Shown: positions 1 through 12,000 of the stretch, in pieces
How positions within the stretch are numbered: the first letter of the stretch is position 1
Layout: each line of letters starts with the position of its first letter
IMG/VR virus record: IMGVR_UViG_3300035682_000032
Span: 1-64,000 of that record
DNA: 64,000 nt
Reading direction: 5' to 3' (one strand)
DNA from: a virus
The notes under the pieces: model-generated
The model's input: only the letters and a program-made list of their open reading frames with translations
What the model was told of the DNA's origin: nothing
Databases searched by the model: none
Translations under genes and position numbers: made by a program

Positions 1-2259
1 GAAGCTAAATCATTCTTTACCGCCAAGGGTTACACACCGTCTGCGGATGAGATCAAACAATTTGTCGGCAGTAAAGCTGAAACCGATCAGACTAAGGCTG
101 TTGCCGATTACGTCAATCCACGTCAGGTGACATTTGACGAAGCCAAGAAGTATCTGGTGGACAGTGGATACACCCCCACTGATGCGGATGTCAACCGGTT
201 CGTTGGACAGGTCAATGAAGCCGAACAAGCCACAAAGATTACAGCGTGGGTTGACCCACGTGTTGTTGATGAGGGTGAAGTCAAGGCCGCGTATGAAGCA
301 CTGGGGCTAACCAAACCTACGGCTGCTGACCTCAAGAAACTGATGGGCCAGTACGACGAGTCTGGGTTGACTGCCAAGGCCACTGACTACCTGCCAACTG
401 CACGGTACAACTCTTTGGTCGAGCAGATCAACAACATGGCTTCAGGTGCAGCAGATGAAGAAGCTCGAAAAGCCATTGAACTGGTGCGTACCGACCTTAC
501 AAAGTCAATTGCTGCCACGGGGTTAGAAGTTGCCAAAGTTGACTTGAAGATAGATACGGCAAAAGCCGATCTGGAAAAAGCCATTACTACACTGGGCACC
601 GCCACAGACAAAAACTTTGAAGCCGTAGACAAAGCCATTCAAGACTTGCGTGACGCAGGGCTCACAAAGGACGACGTTAAAGCTACGGTTGATAAGATCG
701 TAGGGAGTGCTGGAACAGACACGGCTGCGGCCACAGGCATCTACGCGCACATTGATGGCGTAAACACCAAGATTGACAACATCAATAATTTGATTGGTGC
801 ACCTGCTAAGGGAGATGTGGCTGCAACCGGCCTGTTTGCCAAGATTGCCGCAAACGAAGCCGCTGGTATGAAGCGGGATGAGGCTACCCAGAAAGCTATT
901 GCCGATGTTGCCACCGAACTTGGCACTACAAAGGAAGCCCTCCTCAAACAGCTTGATACGACCGAAGTCAACCTGACTAAGAAAATTGACACTCTAAGTG
1001 GTGATGTCAGCAATCTAAGTACAAAAATTGGCAACGTAGAAAGCAACATCTTAACTAAGATGGCTGAGTACGAGAAGGCTGGCATTGACCGCGATACGGC
1101 GTTGTCCAAAGCGATTGACGATGTTGCAACCAGCCTTGGCACCACCAAGGCTGATCTACTAACGCAGATTGGTAAGACTGAAACTTCGTTAAAAGAAGAA
1201 GTTGCGACGGTTGAGACAAACCTTGGCACCAAGATTGCAGATTCGCAAGCAGCCGTTCTTAAAGCATTAGGGCTGACTGAAACAAAGCTAAGCGAAGAAA
1301 TCTCAGGGGTCGAAAGCAAACTGACCACCAAGATTGGAGACGTTGAAACCAACGTCTTGTCGCGGATGGCCGAGTATGAGAAGGCCGGTATTGGTCGAGA
1401 CGAGGCACTGGGTAAGGCAATTGACGACGTGGCTGCTGATCTTGGCACCACACGCACTGACATCCTTACACAGATTGGTAAGACCGAGGCCAACATCAAA
1501 GCTGATCTGGCCAGCACCAAGACTGAACTGAAGACCGACATTGGCACCGCCAAGACTGAACTAAAAGGCGACATTGCCACTGCCAAACAAGAGGTGCTGG
1601 ACAGGGCCGCTGAGTACGAGAAGGCAGGTATTGCACGCGACCAAGCACTTGCAATGGCGCAGGCGGACATGGCCAAGACTCTGGGGCAAGACACCCAGAA
1701 GGCTACGCAGTCTGATCTGGATGCAATCATTAAGTCGTTGGAGACCCAAGGTGCATACGACCAGCAGTACGATTACAACGGCGACAAGGTAATTGACCAA
1801 AAGGACAAGGTTGCGATTGAGACATACCTCAGATCGCAGGAAACGGCATACAAGCCAGACACCGACGACCCGTTCAAGTACGACCCCGCCGCAGGCTCCA
1901 AGTGGGCACGCACTGGTGTGTTCAAAACCGTGGCGGATGAGGCTGAGGCTACTCGCAAAGCCCAAGCTGACGAAGCCGAGCGTACCCGCCAAGCGCAAGC
2001 GGCGGCTGCACTCAAGACCCAGCGTATGGGCAATCTCAATACCCTGACCAGCATGCTGGGGCAGGCAGAAGACACCAAAGGCCAGCAAGTCACGGTAAAA
2101 GCTGCCGATCCTGCAAAGATTGGGTACATTTATGACTGGAACAGCATTTTCGCTAATCCATCGCAGGAAAAACTGTTTGCCTCCCCATTTGCACAAGGCG
2201 GCATGGTGGACGGTTCTGAAGATGTAAACGAAGAATTGCTTAAAATTTTGAAAGGTTGA
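1..2259 (+). CDS. Giant virion (ejection) protein, C-terminal part, cut by window edge
   Basis: The frame is open from base 1, so the true start lies outside the window; the first internal ATG is at 127. The visible 752 residues begin with short helical repeats (for example YTPSADEIKQFVG and YTPTDADVNRFVG). About four longer coiled-coil repeats built around AEYEKAGI-x-RD-x-AL, DDVA and LGTT follow. A single EF-hand/dockerin-like loop (DYNGDKVIDQKD, near 1771-1806) comes next, then an alanine/glutamine-rich helix and a C-terminal FAQGGMVDGS segment. Size, repeats and position ahead of other internal virion genes suggest a structural or DNA-ejection protein; no enzyme domain is visible. The gene cut at the right edge ends in a similar repeat (YTYSDADVKAL), so the two may be one gene. 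The next gene begins 2 bases after the stop. Confidence 0.75.
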   Translation, partial: EAKSFFTAKGYTPSADEIKQFVGSKAETDQTKAVADYVNPRQVTFDEAKKYLVDSGYTPTDADVNRFVGQVNEAEQATKITAWVDPRVVDEGEVKAAYEALGLTKPTAADLKKLMGQYDESGLTAKATDYLPTARYNSLVEQINNMASGAADEEARKAIELVRTDLTKSIAATGLEVAKVDLKIDTAKADLEKAITTLGTATDKNFEAVDKAIQDLRDAGLTKDDVKATVDKIVGSAGTDTAAATGIYAHIDGVNTKIDNINNLIGAPAKGDVAATGLFAKIAANEAAGMKRDEATQKAIADVATELGTTKEALLKQLDTTEVNLTKKIDTLSGDVSNLSTKIGNVESNILTKMAEYEKAGIDRDTALSKAIDDVATSLGTTKADLLTQIGKTETSLKEEVATVETNLGTKIADSQAAVLKALGLTETKLSEEISGVESKLTTKIGDVETNVLSRMAEYEKAGIGRDEALGKAIDDVAADLGTTRTDILTQIGKTEANIKADLASTKTELKTDIGTAKTELKGDIATAKQEVLDRAAEYEKAGIARDQALAMAQADMAKTLGQDTQKATQSDLDAIIKSLETQGAYDQQYDYNGDKVIDQKDKVAIETYLRSQETAYKPDTDDPFKYDPAAGSKWARTGVFKTVADEAEATRKAQADEAERTRQAQAAAALKTQRMGNLNTLTSMLGQAEDTKGQQVTVKAADPAKIGYIYDWNSIFANPSQEKLFASPFAQGGMVDGSEDVNEELLKILKG

Positions 2260-2261
2260 TC

Positions 2262-3209
2262 ATGGGCGACGAAGAAACTGGGTACTCCGACACAACTGAA
2301 GAAGTGCAGGATTGGCAGAACTTAGATGGGTCTGGCACCAACACTGTTGGCGACTACACCACGTCCGACTACGACTGGACTGAGTTTGATACTGCCACCG
2401 AAAACTACCTCAAGGAAAACTACCCTGAGTTGGCAAAAGACGCTTCTCTGTTTGATCAGGTGGGTGCAGCATTTAAAAAGCTCGGCACTTCGGCTTTTAA
2501 CAACCTTAAAACCGCGTTCACTGACCCCAAGACTGGTGGCACAAACTGGCGCAACGTAGCCGCCGCCGCAGGTGGTTTGTACGGCCTGTACCAAAGCCAG
2601 CAAAAGCCTGAGAAGACAGGCTATCAAGGCGGCATCCCTAAGTACGAAGCGGTGCGTGAAAAGGTGGCTAACACCTATGATCCTACCCGCCGTCCGGGTA
2701 GCTCGGCGCAAGAGTATTTCACCAAAACTCGTTTTGTTGCACCAGAAGGTGCCGAAGCCGCTCGCACTACCGCCAAGGAAGAAGCCGCTGGTCTGGAAGC
2801 CCTAAACAAATCCAACCCTGCACGCCAAACCCGTCCTGTTTTGCAGGCTGGCGCAGAGAAGAAAGAAGACAAGAAAGAGGAAGTCAAACCCGCTTCGTCT
2901 GTCATCAAAGACTTACCGGTGCCGAAATACGCATCCGGTGGTATTGCGGAGATGGCGCGAGGCCGATATTTAAGTGGCGCAACAGATGGTATGGCTGATA
3001 AAATTCCAGCACGAATTGGTGGAAAACAGGAAGCTAAATTAAGTCATGGTGAGTTTGTTATTCCCGCAGATGTTGTTGGTCACCTTGGTAATGGAAATTC
3101 CGAAGCGGGTGCACAGCGCCTGTATGCAATGATGGACAAAATTCGTAAAGCTCGCACCGGTACGACCAAGCAGGGCAAGCAAATTAACCCCGATAAATTT
3201 TTAGCGTAA
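2262..3209 (+). CDS. Virion-region protein with conserved C-terminal FVIPADVV motif
   Basis: Encodes 315 aa from ATG 2262, with AAAGG about 8 bases upstream. The frame also opens with a TTG at 2256 inside the previous stop, which is less likely. The N-terminus is acidic and rich in D, E, T and Y. The middle is alanine/lysine-rich. The C-terminus carries YASGGIAEMARG, then DGMADKIPARIGG, GEFVIPADVVGHLGNG and a helical RLYAMMDKIRKARTG segment. From memory that C-terminal block recurs in virion-module proteins of unrelated aquatic phages, with no assigned function. Its place between giant virion genes suggests an internal or ejection component. Function unknown. Confidence 0.7.
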   Translation: MGDEETGYSDTTEEVQDWQNLDGSGTNTVGDYTTSDYDWTEFDTATENYLKENYPELAKDASLFDQVGAAFKKLGTSAFNNLKTAFTDPKTGGTNWRNVAAAAGGLYGLYQSQQKPEKTGYQGGIPKYEAVREKVANTYDPTRRPGSSAQEYFTKTRFVAPEGAEAARTTAKEEAAGLEALNKSNPARQTRPVLQAGAEKKEDKKEEVKPASSVIKDLPVPKYASGGIAEMARGRYLSGATDGMADKIPARIGGKQEAKLSHGEFVIPADVVGHLGNGNSEAGAQRLYAMMDKIRKARTGTTKQGKQINPDKFLA

Positions 3210-3221
3210 GCGAGGTAGAAC

Positions 3222-4133
3222 ATGTCAACAGTAAAATCTACAGGAACTACGGGCACCGGCACGGGTTCTACCGCTGATACCGGAGTCGGGCAACAAACGG
3301 GCACCGAGTCCTCGCTTTCTAACTGGGCAGGGCCGTATGTCACAGACATGCTGGGTCGCGGTCAAGCACTGGCCAACCAAGACTACCAAGCCTATGGAGG
3401 CCCGCTGACTGCGGGTACGTCCGAGCTACAGGACACAGCGTTCCAAGGCATTGCTGGCCTGACCATCCCTACTGAGCAGATGGGTGCGTTTACCCCCCAG
3501 AAATTTGGTGCGCAGCAAGCTCAGGACTACATGAATCCTTACTTGACTGCGGCGCTTGACCCGCAGATTGAGGAAGCCAAACGCCAAGCGCAAATTCAAA
3601 ACTTGGCCAACCGCGCTTCTGCAACCAAAGCTGGCGCATTCGGTGGTGGTCGGGGTGCCTTGATGGAGTCTGAGAACCAACGCAACATGTTGCAAAACCT
3701 CGCTGGCATTACCGGCAAGGGCTACTCAGACGCCTATTCGCAAGCAATGAATCAATTTAACGTCGAACAAGGCCGTGGCCAAACGGCGCAAGACGCCGCC
3801 AACACCTACGGTTTGGCTGCGCTCCAGAAACAAGGCGAAGCTGGTCAAGTTCAACGTGACATTGAGCAACAAGGCATCACTGCGGATGTCAAAGAATTTG
3901 AAACTCAACGTGAGTTTCCGTACAAGCAAGTGCAGTATCAGCAGTCTCTGCTCCAAGGTTTGCCTCTTGCTGCGCAAACTTACTCATACTCACAACCCAG
4001 TGCACTGTCGAATATTCTCAGCCAAGGTGGTGGCCTCATGGACTTGTACGACCGTATCTTTGGTACGGCTCCTGCCGCTCCTGCTGCTCCTGCCACAACT
4101 ACGCCTGCCACGACTACGCCTGCCAAGCCATAA
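3222..4133 (+). CDS. Putative internal virion protein
   Basis: 303 aa, started by ATG 3222 after GAGG. It has a low-complexity Thr/Gly N-terminus, a central YMNPYLTAALDPQIEEAKRQ segment followed by AFGGGRGALMESE, a glutamine-rich helical region, and a Pro/Ala/Thr-rich tail with APAAPA and TTTPA repeats. The NPYL...GAFGGGR arrangement is one I associate with uncharacterised virion proteins of podovirus-like phages. No catalytic residues or membrane segments are evident. It lies 9-12 bases from each neighbour, which suggests co-transcription with the ejection-protein genes. Confidence 0.65.
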   Translation: MSTVKSTGTTGTGTGSTADTGVGQQTGTESSLSNWAGPYVTDMLGRGQALANQDYQAYGGPLTAGTSELQDTAFQGIAGLTIPTEQMGAFTPQKFGAQQAQDYMNPYLTAALDPQIEEAKRQAQIQNLANRASATKAGAFGGGRGALMESENQRNMLQNLAGITGKGYSDAYSQAMNQFNVEQGRGQTAQDAANTYGLAALQKQGEAGQVQRDIEQQGITADVKEFETQREFPYKQVQYQQSLLQGLPLAAQTYSYSQPSALSNILSQGGGLMDLYDRIFGTAPAAPAAPATTTPATTTPAKP

Positions 4134-4142
4134 GGACACACC

Positions 4143-6050
4143 ATGCAGATGCCAAACGCTTCACCCCAAGGTATTGCAGGACTCATGCAACAGCGTCCGC
4201 AACAACCACAAATGCCAACTCCCGGAAAAGCCAGCCCCATGGCTGGGCTGGGAAGTGTGGACGACCGTGTTGACGCATACAAGGGTGACACCAAGCCGTT
4301 GGAAAAACGCTATGCAATGACGCAAGACTTGCTTGATCTGTTGGCACTCCAAAAGATCAAATCAGAAAAGGACGCCGCCGCTCGTGACATGCAGTTGAAG
4401 ATGGCTCAGCAAAACGCCGAAAGCGGTCAAGCCAATATGACTGTGGCACAGCAACGTGAACAAGAGGTTGCCGAGTTGACCAAGAACGAGCTTGCCCAAC
4501 AGCGCGGTGACACTGCGCAACAGCAGACCCAGCAACAGCAAGACAAGATGAAGCAGATGATGGGTGGTATTGCCGCCGCTCCCGGTGCTGCTATGGCTGC
4601 ACAACCCAAGGCTATGGCCGCTGGTGGCATCGTTGGATACGCTGATGGTGGAACGGTTGGATACGCTGGTGGGGGTGAAATCCTCGACCAAGCACGAGAG
4701 CGCCGCAAAGCCGCCCAGCAAAAAGTGTACTCCTACGGCCTGCGCCAACGGCAACAAGACCCCGAAGGTTTCCAGACTGCGCAAGCAGAATTGCAGGCCG
4801 CACAAGCTGCACTGCAAGCCGCCGAGAAAAGCTACGCCGCTGAGATGTCTGCCGCAGGGATAGATAAACCCATCTCTGCCGCATCACCTATGGGTGCCGT
4901 TGGTCGGTTTGAAAAAGCGCAAGCCCCTGCCGCTGCCCCCGTGTCCGAAGCGCAAGCAACCGCCGCTGCTGGCCCTCAAGCTGCCGTACCGCCTGCTGAC
5001 AAGTTACCGCCTGCAAATGTAGTTGCCGCTGCGCAAGGTGCACCTAAGCCCCCAATGCCTCCTGCACCCCCTAAGCCCCCTGCACCTCCCGGAATTGCGG
5101 GTTTACCCGGTGCCGCTGCGGCACCTCCACAAGTACAGCCCGGCGTTGTTGGCCCCGCGAATGACTTTGGTACAAAACTGCAAGCCGCCGCACTTAAAAA
5201 TGCGGAGATTGATCCTGTCGCCCGTCAGCTTGCAGAAGAAAAGCGTGTTGAAGGACGTACGGCGCTTACACCGGAACAGCGTGGCGTATATGAACAGGGT
5301 ATCGGCGGTCTTCAGAAATTCTATGACGAGCAGTACGACCCCGAACGCTTGCGTAGAGAAGGTATCAAACGCGCCTTGATTGGTGCAGGTGGTCGTCGCT
5401 ATGGTGAGCTTGCTGGTTCTGCTGAAGCCGGTATGAACTATGACGATAGGATGCGTGCTGCCAAGCTCAAAGAATTTGGAGACATCCAAGGTGCCAAGAC
5501 AGGATTGATTGGTATTGACCGTGCAAACGTCAAGGGTGCTATTGACGCAGGTTCAAAAACATACGAGCAGTCCAGCATGAGCCAACGTCAGGGTCTGGAG
5601 TCTGGCCGTGGTTTGTACGGTGAGGATGTCAAGTCCCGTGACACCAAGTACAGCGTTGATGTGGGTTCCCGCGATAAAGCACTTGACCGTGAGATTGAAA
5701 GACTCAAAGTCAAAGCGCAGCAGGACGCGACTGCCGCATCACGTGAGAGCTTGTCATACGATAAGGCTCGTACGGTCTACTCGGCCACGCTTGGTAAGGT
5801 TCAAGAACTTGAGCGCCGCCTTGACGAAGACTTTACAACCCGCAACGGCATGTTGCTCATGGCAGAGCAGTCAGGCAAAATGGATGCTGCGCAGAAAAAC
5901 CAATTGGAAACTGCAAGGATTCAACACCAACAAGCAAAAGCAAAAATCCGTAAGGAATTGGAGCCGGTGCTTGAATCAGCGCGTCAGAAACTTGGTGTGT
6001 CATCGACTGATGGGTTCGGCGATATGAAAAAAGTAGATTCCAAAAAATAA
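4143..6050 (+). CDS. Putative internal virion protein, Gln/Ala/Pro-rich
   Basis: 635 aa with GGACACACC before ATG 4143. The first part is glutamine-rich coiled coil. Then comes a glycine-rich stretch with two near-identical VGYADGG / VGYAGGG units (about 4620-4680), an alanine- and proline-rich linker (about 4920-5150), and a charged helical C-terminal half ending in a long coiled coil. The composition fits an elongated internal or ejected virion protein; I recognise no enzyme motif. The glycine motif is the same GG signature seen in several other virion-region proteins here. Confidence 0.65.
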   Translation: MQMPNASPQGIAGLMQQRPQQPQMPTPGKASPMAGLGSVDDRVDAYKGDTKPLEKRYAMTQDLLDLLALQKIKSEKDAAARDMQLKMAQQNAESGQANMTVAQQREQEVAELTKNELAQQRGDTAQQQTQQQQDKMKQMMGGIAAAPGAAMAAQPKAMAAGGIVGYADGGTVGYAGGGEILDQARERRKAAQQKVYSYGLRQRQQDPEGFQTAQAELQAAQAALQAAEKSYAAEMSAAGIDKPISAASPMGAVGRFEKAQAPAAAPVSEAQATAAAGPQAAVPPADKLPPANVVAAAQGAPKPPMPPAPPKPPAPPGIAGLPGAAAAPPQVQPGVVGPANDFGTKLQAAALKNAEIDPVARQLAEEKRVEGRTALTPEQRGVYEQGIGGLQKFYDEQYDPERLRREGIKRALIGAGGRRYGELAGSAEAGMNYDDRMRAAKLKEFGDIQGAKTGLIGIDRANVKGAIDAGSKTYEQSSMSQRQGLESGRGLYGEDVKSRDTKYSVDVGSRDKALDREIERLKVKAQQDATAASRESLSYDKARTVYSATLGKVQELERRLDEDFTTRNGMLLMAEQSGKMDAAQKNQLETARIQHQQAKAKIRKELEPVLESARQKLGVSSTDGFGDMKKVDSKK

Positions 6051-6059
6051 GGAGTAAGC

Positions 6060-9000
6060 ATGCCGCTGTACCAGATCACCGGCCCTGACGGTAATCTCTA
6101 TGAGATCGAAGGGCCAGAAGGTGCAACTCGTCAGCAGGTGATTGCTGCTGTCCAAAAGCGTATGTCTTCTCAAGAAGACACAAACGCTGAGGCACGCTTG
6201 CAACAGCTACGCGCTGAACGTGAGGAAATGCTCAAGCCAAAACCTACTGTTGGTGGAAGCATCAAAGAGTTTGGCAAGGGCTTGGTTCCCGGCGCAATTA
6301 ACTTGCTTGAATCAGCAGGTACTGGTATCAGCGCGTTGTTGCCCGACGATACTGAGAAGGCCGCACGCGAGAAAATCAAAGAGCTTGCTGGTATTGCCAA
6401 GAAGCCATTTGAAGCTGGCGCTGGGTATGAAGACTCAGTGATGCGCAAGTTGGGTGAGGGCTTAGGTTCTACCCTACCGTTCTTTGCCGCTGGCCCCCTT
6501 GGACTGGCTGGCCGTGTTGCCGCTGGTGGTCTGGGTGTTGCCGCTGGCGCTGGTGAAGCGCGTGAGTCTGCCGAAGCCAAAGGTGCCACAGGTGAAGAAC
6601 GCCGCTTGGCTACACAACTTGGTGCGCCGACTGGTCTGCTCGACTTGCTGGCACCACAGATCAAACCATTCAAGAGCCTTGTAGGTACTGCGTTTGCACG
6701 TGGTGGTGTAGAGGGTGCGACCGAAGCGGCGCAAAAGGTTGCTCAGAACTTGATTGCCAAGGGCGTCTACGACCCTCAGCAAGAAATCCTTGTCGGCTCA
6801 GGAGAAGAAGGTGCCTATGGCGCTGGAGTCGGTGCACTGGCCAGCTTGATCATTGACATGACCATTGGCCGCAAGGCTCGTCGCGCATCGTTGGGTCTGG
6901 ATAAAGAAGCACCCAAGGAAACAACTCCTGATGCTTTGCGGTTGACGGGGGAAGCTCCGTTTACACCTGTGGGTTTACCTGACGGCTCAGTAGCAATGAC
7001 CCGTGAGGACTTGGCCGCATACGAAGAATCCAAGTTCAAAGACAAGTACGCCCCACAAGATGCGGCACCGCGCCTGCGTGAGAAAGATGCTGTAGGAACT
7101 CAGGGTGAGTTGTACCCAAGTGAGCGCGACAGCGCACTGATTCAGCTTTCTCAAATGGAAGGGCCGCAACGCCAAGCCCCAGCAGACTTTGAGTTGGAGA
7201 TGCAAGAGGCACCCCGTGGAGTACAGCAAGAACTTGACTTGCAACCACGGATTGAACGAGATACCCAAACACGTGACATGATTGACGATCTGGAGGAAAC
7301 CCAACAGATCGAAGAACTGTACGCAAAAGATGAGCGGGAAGCCGCCAAAATTAGGGCAGAGAAAGAACGCATAAAGTTTGAGTCTGACCTTGCCGAATTG
7401 ACCGGTGCGGTAGAGCGCAAACAGGAGAAAACATCTCAGGACACACGTCTTCAGTTGCTGCTGCCAATTGTTGAGTCTGATGTCAAGAACATCCCCAAAG
7501 CATTTGTTCTGGAACTCAAGCGTGAAGGTTTCACCAACACCAACCTCACCGACCGTGAGCGCAACCTTATCAACCGTGCCTACGACATTCGTCTGGCAGA
7601 GGAACCCGTGGTTGAAGCTGAGCCAGAGGTGCAAGCCTCCGAGGAGCAAAAGAAAGAACTGCGTTCTATCGAGTCGCTCATTCCTGAAAAGAAAGCACAG
7701 CGCGAACCTCAACAGATGGGTTTCCCCGGAATGGGTAAGCCAAAGGGTGCCGCACCTCAAGCCTTCTCCGAGGAGGAGATTGCATCTCAGGAGAAACCAT
7801 TTGCTACGGTGCTAACACCGGAAGTGCTGGCCAACGCTGGCCTACCAAAGCAATCTGGTTTCTACAAGCAGTTGCTCAACATGGACATGGCCGACACAGC
7901 CCAACAGCCTGTTGTTGCAAACATCTTCGGGCGCATTCGTGAGAACCCCAACTTATCCACAGGTACCAAGGATGCGGTCGAGAACTTAGCAATGCAGGCG
8001 TTTGGTGGTCTTGCTAAGCAGGGTGACATGTTTGTACCCGCTAAGCCAATCAAGGCTGCCAAGGAGGACAAGAAAAATGCAACCGCAACAAGACCCGCAG
8101 CCGGGAAACCCGCTGAACGAGGACGTGATAAGAACGCAGGAGATGTCGCTGGAGGAACTGGAACTCGCACTGAAGATCGCAAACCGAGCGGTGCAAAGGA
8201 CGAGCGCACTGGAGCCCCTGCTGATACCAAGCGAGTTGAAACACCTAAGCCCACTGGACTGGGAGATCGTGGGAAACCTGCTGATGACACTGGAGTGCGA
8301 AAAGGCGTGGAGCCCCCTGCACTGAAGAAGACTGAAGTTAAAGATGGAAAAGTTACCAGCTTAGTGGAGCGCCGCCAAAACCAAATTGAAGACCAAGAAG
8401 ACGCTCAAGACGCCGCCGAGTTTGCTGAAGACTTAAAGGCCGTGCGCCAACGTACTCGTAACAAATACGAGCGCCGCATCAAATCTTTATGGCCGGTAAT
8501 AGAGAAAGCTAAAAAAGTACTGCGGGATACCGCATACCCTAACTCATTAGAAGCTGGATCGGTTGAGAGGAGTATTCAAGAACTTGAAGGCGTTGCCAAA
8601 CAATACGACGCGCTAATGGAAGGTGAAAACTTTAATTCCCCACTACGCAGGTTTGATGAAGTAATGGAGGGATTGTCTGCGGACACACAACGCCTGCAAG
8701 AAGCAATTGACGCACTTAACGCAAGTCCTAAACCAAAGCCCAAAACAGAAGCTAAGGGTAAACCCGAAGCAAAGGCTGAGAAGCCCAAGGCTGACGCAAG
8801 TTTTGGCGCATACGGGCAGGTGATGGAAGCGGAGAGTAAATCTGACGCGCTCGACTATCTGGCCTATGACATGTATGTGGCCATGTTTGAGAAGCATAAG
8901 TTGCTGTCTCGTGTAGACAAGCTCAACGACATCACTGCTCAGTTGCGCACCGGCATACCTGTTGATGACATTGCTTTCGGTCGTGAAGGCACAACCTCGA

Positions 9001-12000
9001 TTGTCCCGCTGAGCGGTGGCAAGTACGCCAAGGCGTTCTACGAATCTTTGTCGGCGGCTGACAAGAGGGCGCTGTCCAATAAAATGTCAGACTACTTTAA
9101 TAAGTCTGAAGCAGAGGTGCGTCGAGGCTCTACCCAGTTTAATGTCCAGCAAGAGTTGTCCCGTGCTACCAAAGAGCAAATGGACAATGACCAACTGGAA
9201 CTCTCCCGTGATGCGGTGGTGCTGGCGCTACCGTTGCACCCTGCCATCCGCAAGGCGTTGAAAGCTGGTGATCTGCGTGGAGCCCTGACCATGTTGGGCT
9301 CGCAGAACCTTGGCCGCGCATCCGAAGTCGCCAAGAAATTGGCTGGTGCAATGGGTAAAACCAAGGTTGAGTTGGAGCCCATGCTCCTCAACGCCGAGGA
9401 TGTTCCAGTCGCCGGTCTGTACGACCCTAAGACAGACACCATCAAGCTGGACGCGGAGGAAGGCGTAAACCTTCACGTGCTATTACATGAAGCGGTACAT
9501 GCTGCTACATCACATGTCATAGATAACAAGTCACACCCTGTGACTAAACAACTTACAGAGCTTTACAACAATGTCAAAGACTCGCTGGACACAGCGTACG
9601 GCGCACAGTCTCTGGATGAGTTTGTTGCCGAGGCTTTCAGCAACCCTGAGTTCCAGCAACAGTTGGCGGCAATCAATCCCAAGGGTGAAGCCATCACTGC
9701 ATGGCAACGCTTCATGCACGCCATCCGCAACTTTGTGCGGTCGATCATGGGTAAAGAAACCAAGGGTATGGGCTCCGCACTCGACGCCTCTGACTCGTTG
9801 ATCAACACTATCTTGTCGCCTGCACCTGAATCTCGTGAGGCAGGCTCGTTGTTCTCAGCATCGTTGCTGGGAAAAAGCTCCGCAGTCTTCAAGACTTTGG
9901 ACAACCGAATCCTGTCGCTACCGGCGCTGGACAACAAGATCGTTGGTGGCATTTATGAGTTGTTCCGTGAGGGTGTGCCTTCCGCTGTTCAGAAGTTGGT
10001 GCGCCGTAGCTTGCCGCTCAATGCACTGACTGAGGTTGCAAAAGAAGACATCCCCATGGCACCCAAGCTCGATGAGTTGGAGAAGCGTTGGAGCGGCTCC
10101 ATCGACAAGCGTAAGCGTGCGACCGAAGCCACCATGAAGCGCATCCAGAACTGGGTGAAGGGCAACCCCGAGAAAGAAGTCATCCTGAACGATGTCATCG
10201 CCACCAGTACGCTTGATCAGGTTGACCCCTCCAAGCCTCGCGCTGACTACAAGGGCAAGCAGTCCGAGAGCGGTCTGGATAAACAAAAGGTGTGGGATGA
10301 CTTGCAACCACAGTGGAACAAGCTCGGCCCCGAGGGTCAGAGCGTCTACAAACAGATGCGTGACACGTACGCTAAGACGTACGATGATTTGCTTAACCTG
10401 ATGTTCAACCGCATCGACAACTCGGTGACGGACAAGGAAGACGCCAAGAAGCTCAAGACTGAGATTTATCAGCGCCTTGCCACCAAGGGCAAGATTGAGC
10501 CGTACTTCCCCCTGACACGTAATGGTGACTATCGCCTGTCATACGACGGCAAGGGTCGTGATGGCAACTTGGAACACTTCGTCGAACACTTCGAGACTTC
10601 GGTTGAGCGTGAGCGTGCAATCAAAGAGTTGGAGAAAGAAAGCGGCGTCAAAAACATTCAGCGTTTCAAAGGCGGCGCTAAGCGCACCTACAAAGATGCA
10701 CCTCCAACCTCGTTCGTGAACTCTATCTTGCGAACACTTGAAGCCAACCGACCTGCTGGTGAAGCAGGCAAGATACACGACCAGATGACCGACGAGATCA
10801 TGCGTACGTTCTTGTCAACACTGCCTGAGACATCGTTCGCTCAAGCGTTCCGCAAGCGTAAGAACACGCCCGGCTTTAGCTTTGATGCACCCGCCGCTTT
10901 CTTCACACGCTCTATGGGTATGGCACACCAACTGGCTAACCTTGAGTACAGCGGCAAGATGTACCAACTGCGCGACGAGATCGACAAGCACGTCAAGGAA
11001 AAGAACAACACCGAACGCGCCCGTGGGCTGGCCGACGAGTTAAACAGCCACATCCAAACGCTGGTCAGTCCTGACATTGCGCCATGGTCTAAGGCTTTGA
11101 CATCCACCGCTTTTGCATGGACGTTGGGCTTTAACGTATCGTCTGCCGTGGTCAACATGTCGCAGGTGCCGTTGGTGCTGATGCCTTACCTTGGTGGTAA
11201 GTACGGCTACTCTGAGACTATGAAAGCCCTTGGCTCAGCCACCAAGTTGTTCTTTGGTAGCGGCCTCAAGCGCAACGCAGAAATGTCTGTGCCCACGGCT
11301 GACGGCAAGTCCAAGATTGAGATAAGTGCTGGCTTCTCGCTGGACAACTACGACTTTGACGCCAAGGATACGCCGCCTGAGATCAAGCGCCTCAAGGAGT
11401 TGTCGCAGATCGCCGAGGACTACGGTTTGCTCAGCCGCTCGATGACGCATGACATCTTGGACATGGACGAGAAGTCCACGCCTTTGAACCGTGTGAACGC
11501 ATGGTCTGGTTTCATCTTCCACCATGGCGAGCGCATGAACCGCCAAATCTCCCTGATCGCATCCTATGAGCTTGAGCTTGACCGGATGGCCAAGGATGGC
11601 GAGAAGATTGACAGTGCATCACGCACCGAAGCGGCCAAACGCGCAATCCAAACCACTGAACTGCTGAACGGGGGTGCATCGGCTGGCAGTGCGCCGTTGC
11701 TCGCAAAGAACTCAATTGGCAAGATCATGTTCATGTACAAACGGTACGGTGTTTCCATGTACTACATGATGTTCAAGACGGCCCGTGAAGCCATGAAGTC
11801 TGAGGACAAGAAAGTCCGTGACGCCGCCATGCGCCAGATCGTTGGCATCTACGCCTCCGCTGGCATGATGGCTGGGGTGCAGGGTCTGCCGATGTTTGGC
11901 ATCATGGCCGCTGTCTACAACATGTTCAAGGGTGACGATGAGGATGATGCTGAGACCGCCGCACGCAAGTATCTTGGTGAAGGTCTGTTCAACGGCGCGG

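Noticed and set aside
741-1730. Long antisense frame (329 aa) under the left-edge giant gene
   Set aside because: Its Ser/Val/Ala-rich repeats mirror the repeats of the sense gene. No start signal; a shadow frame.
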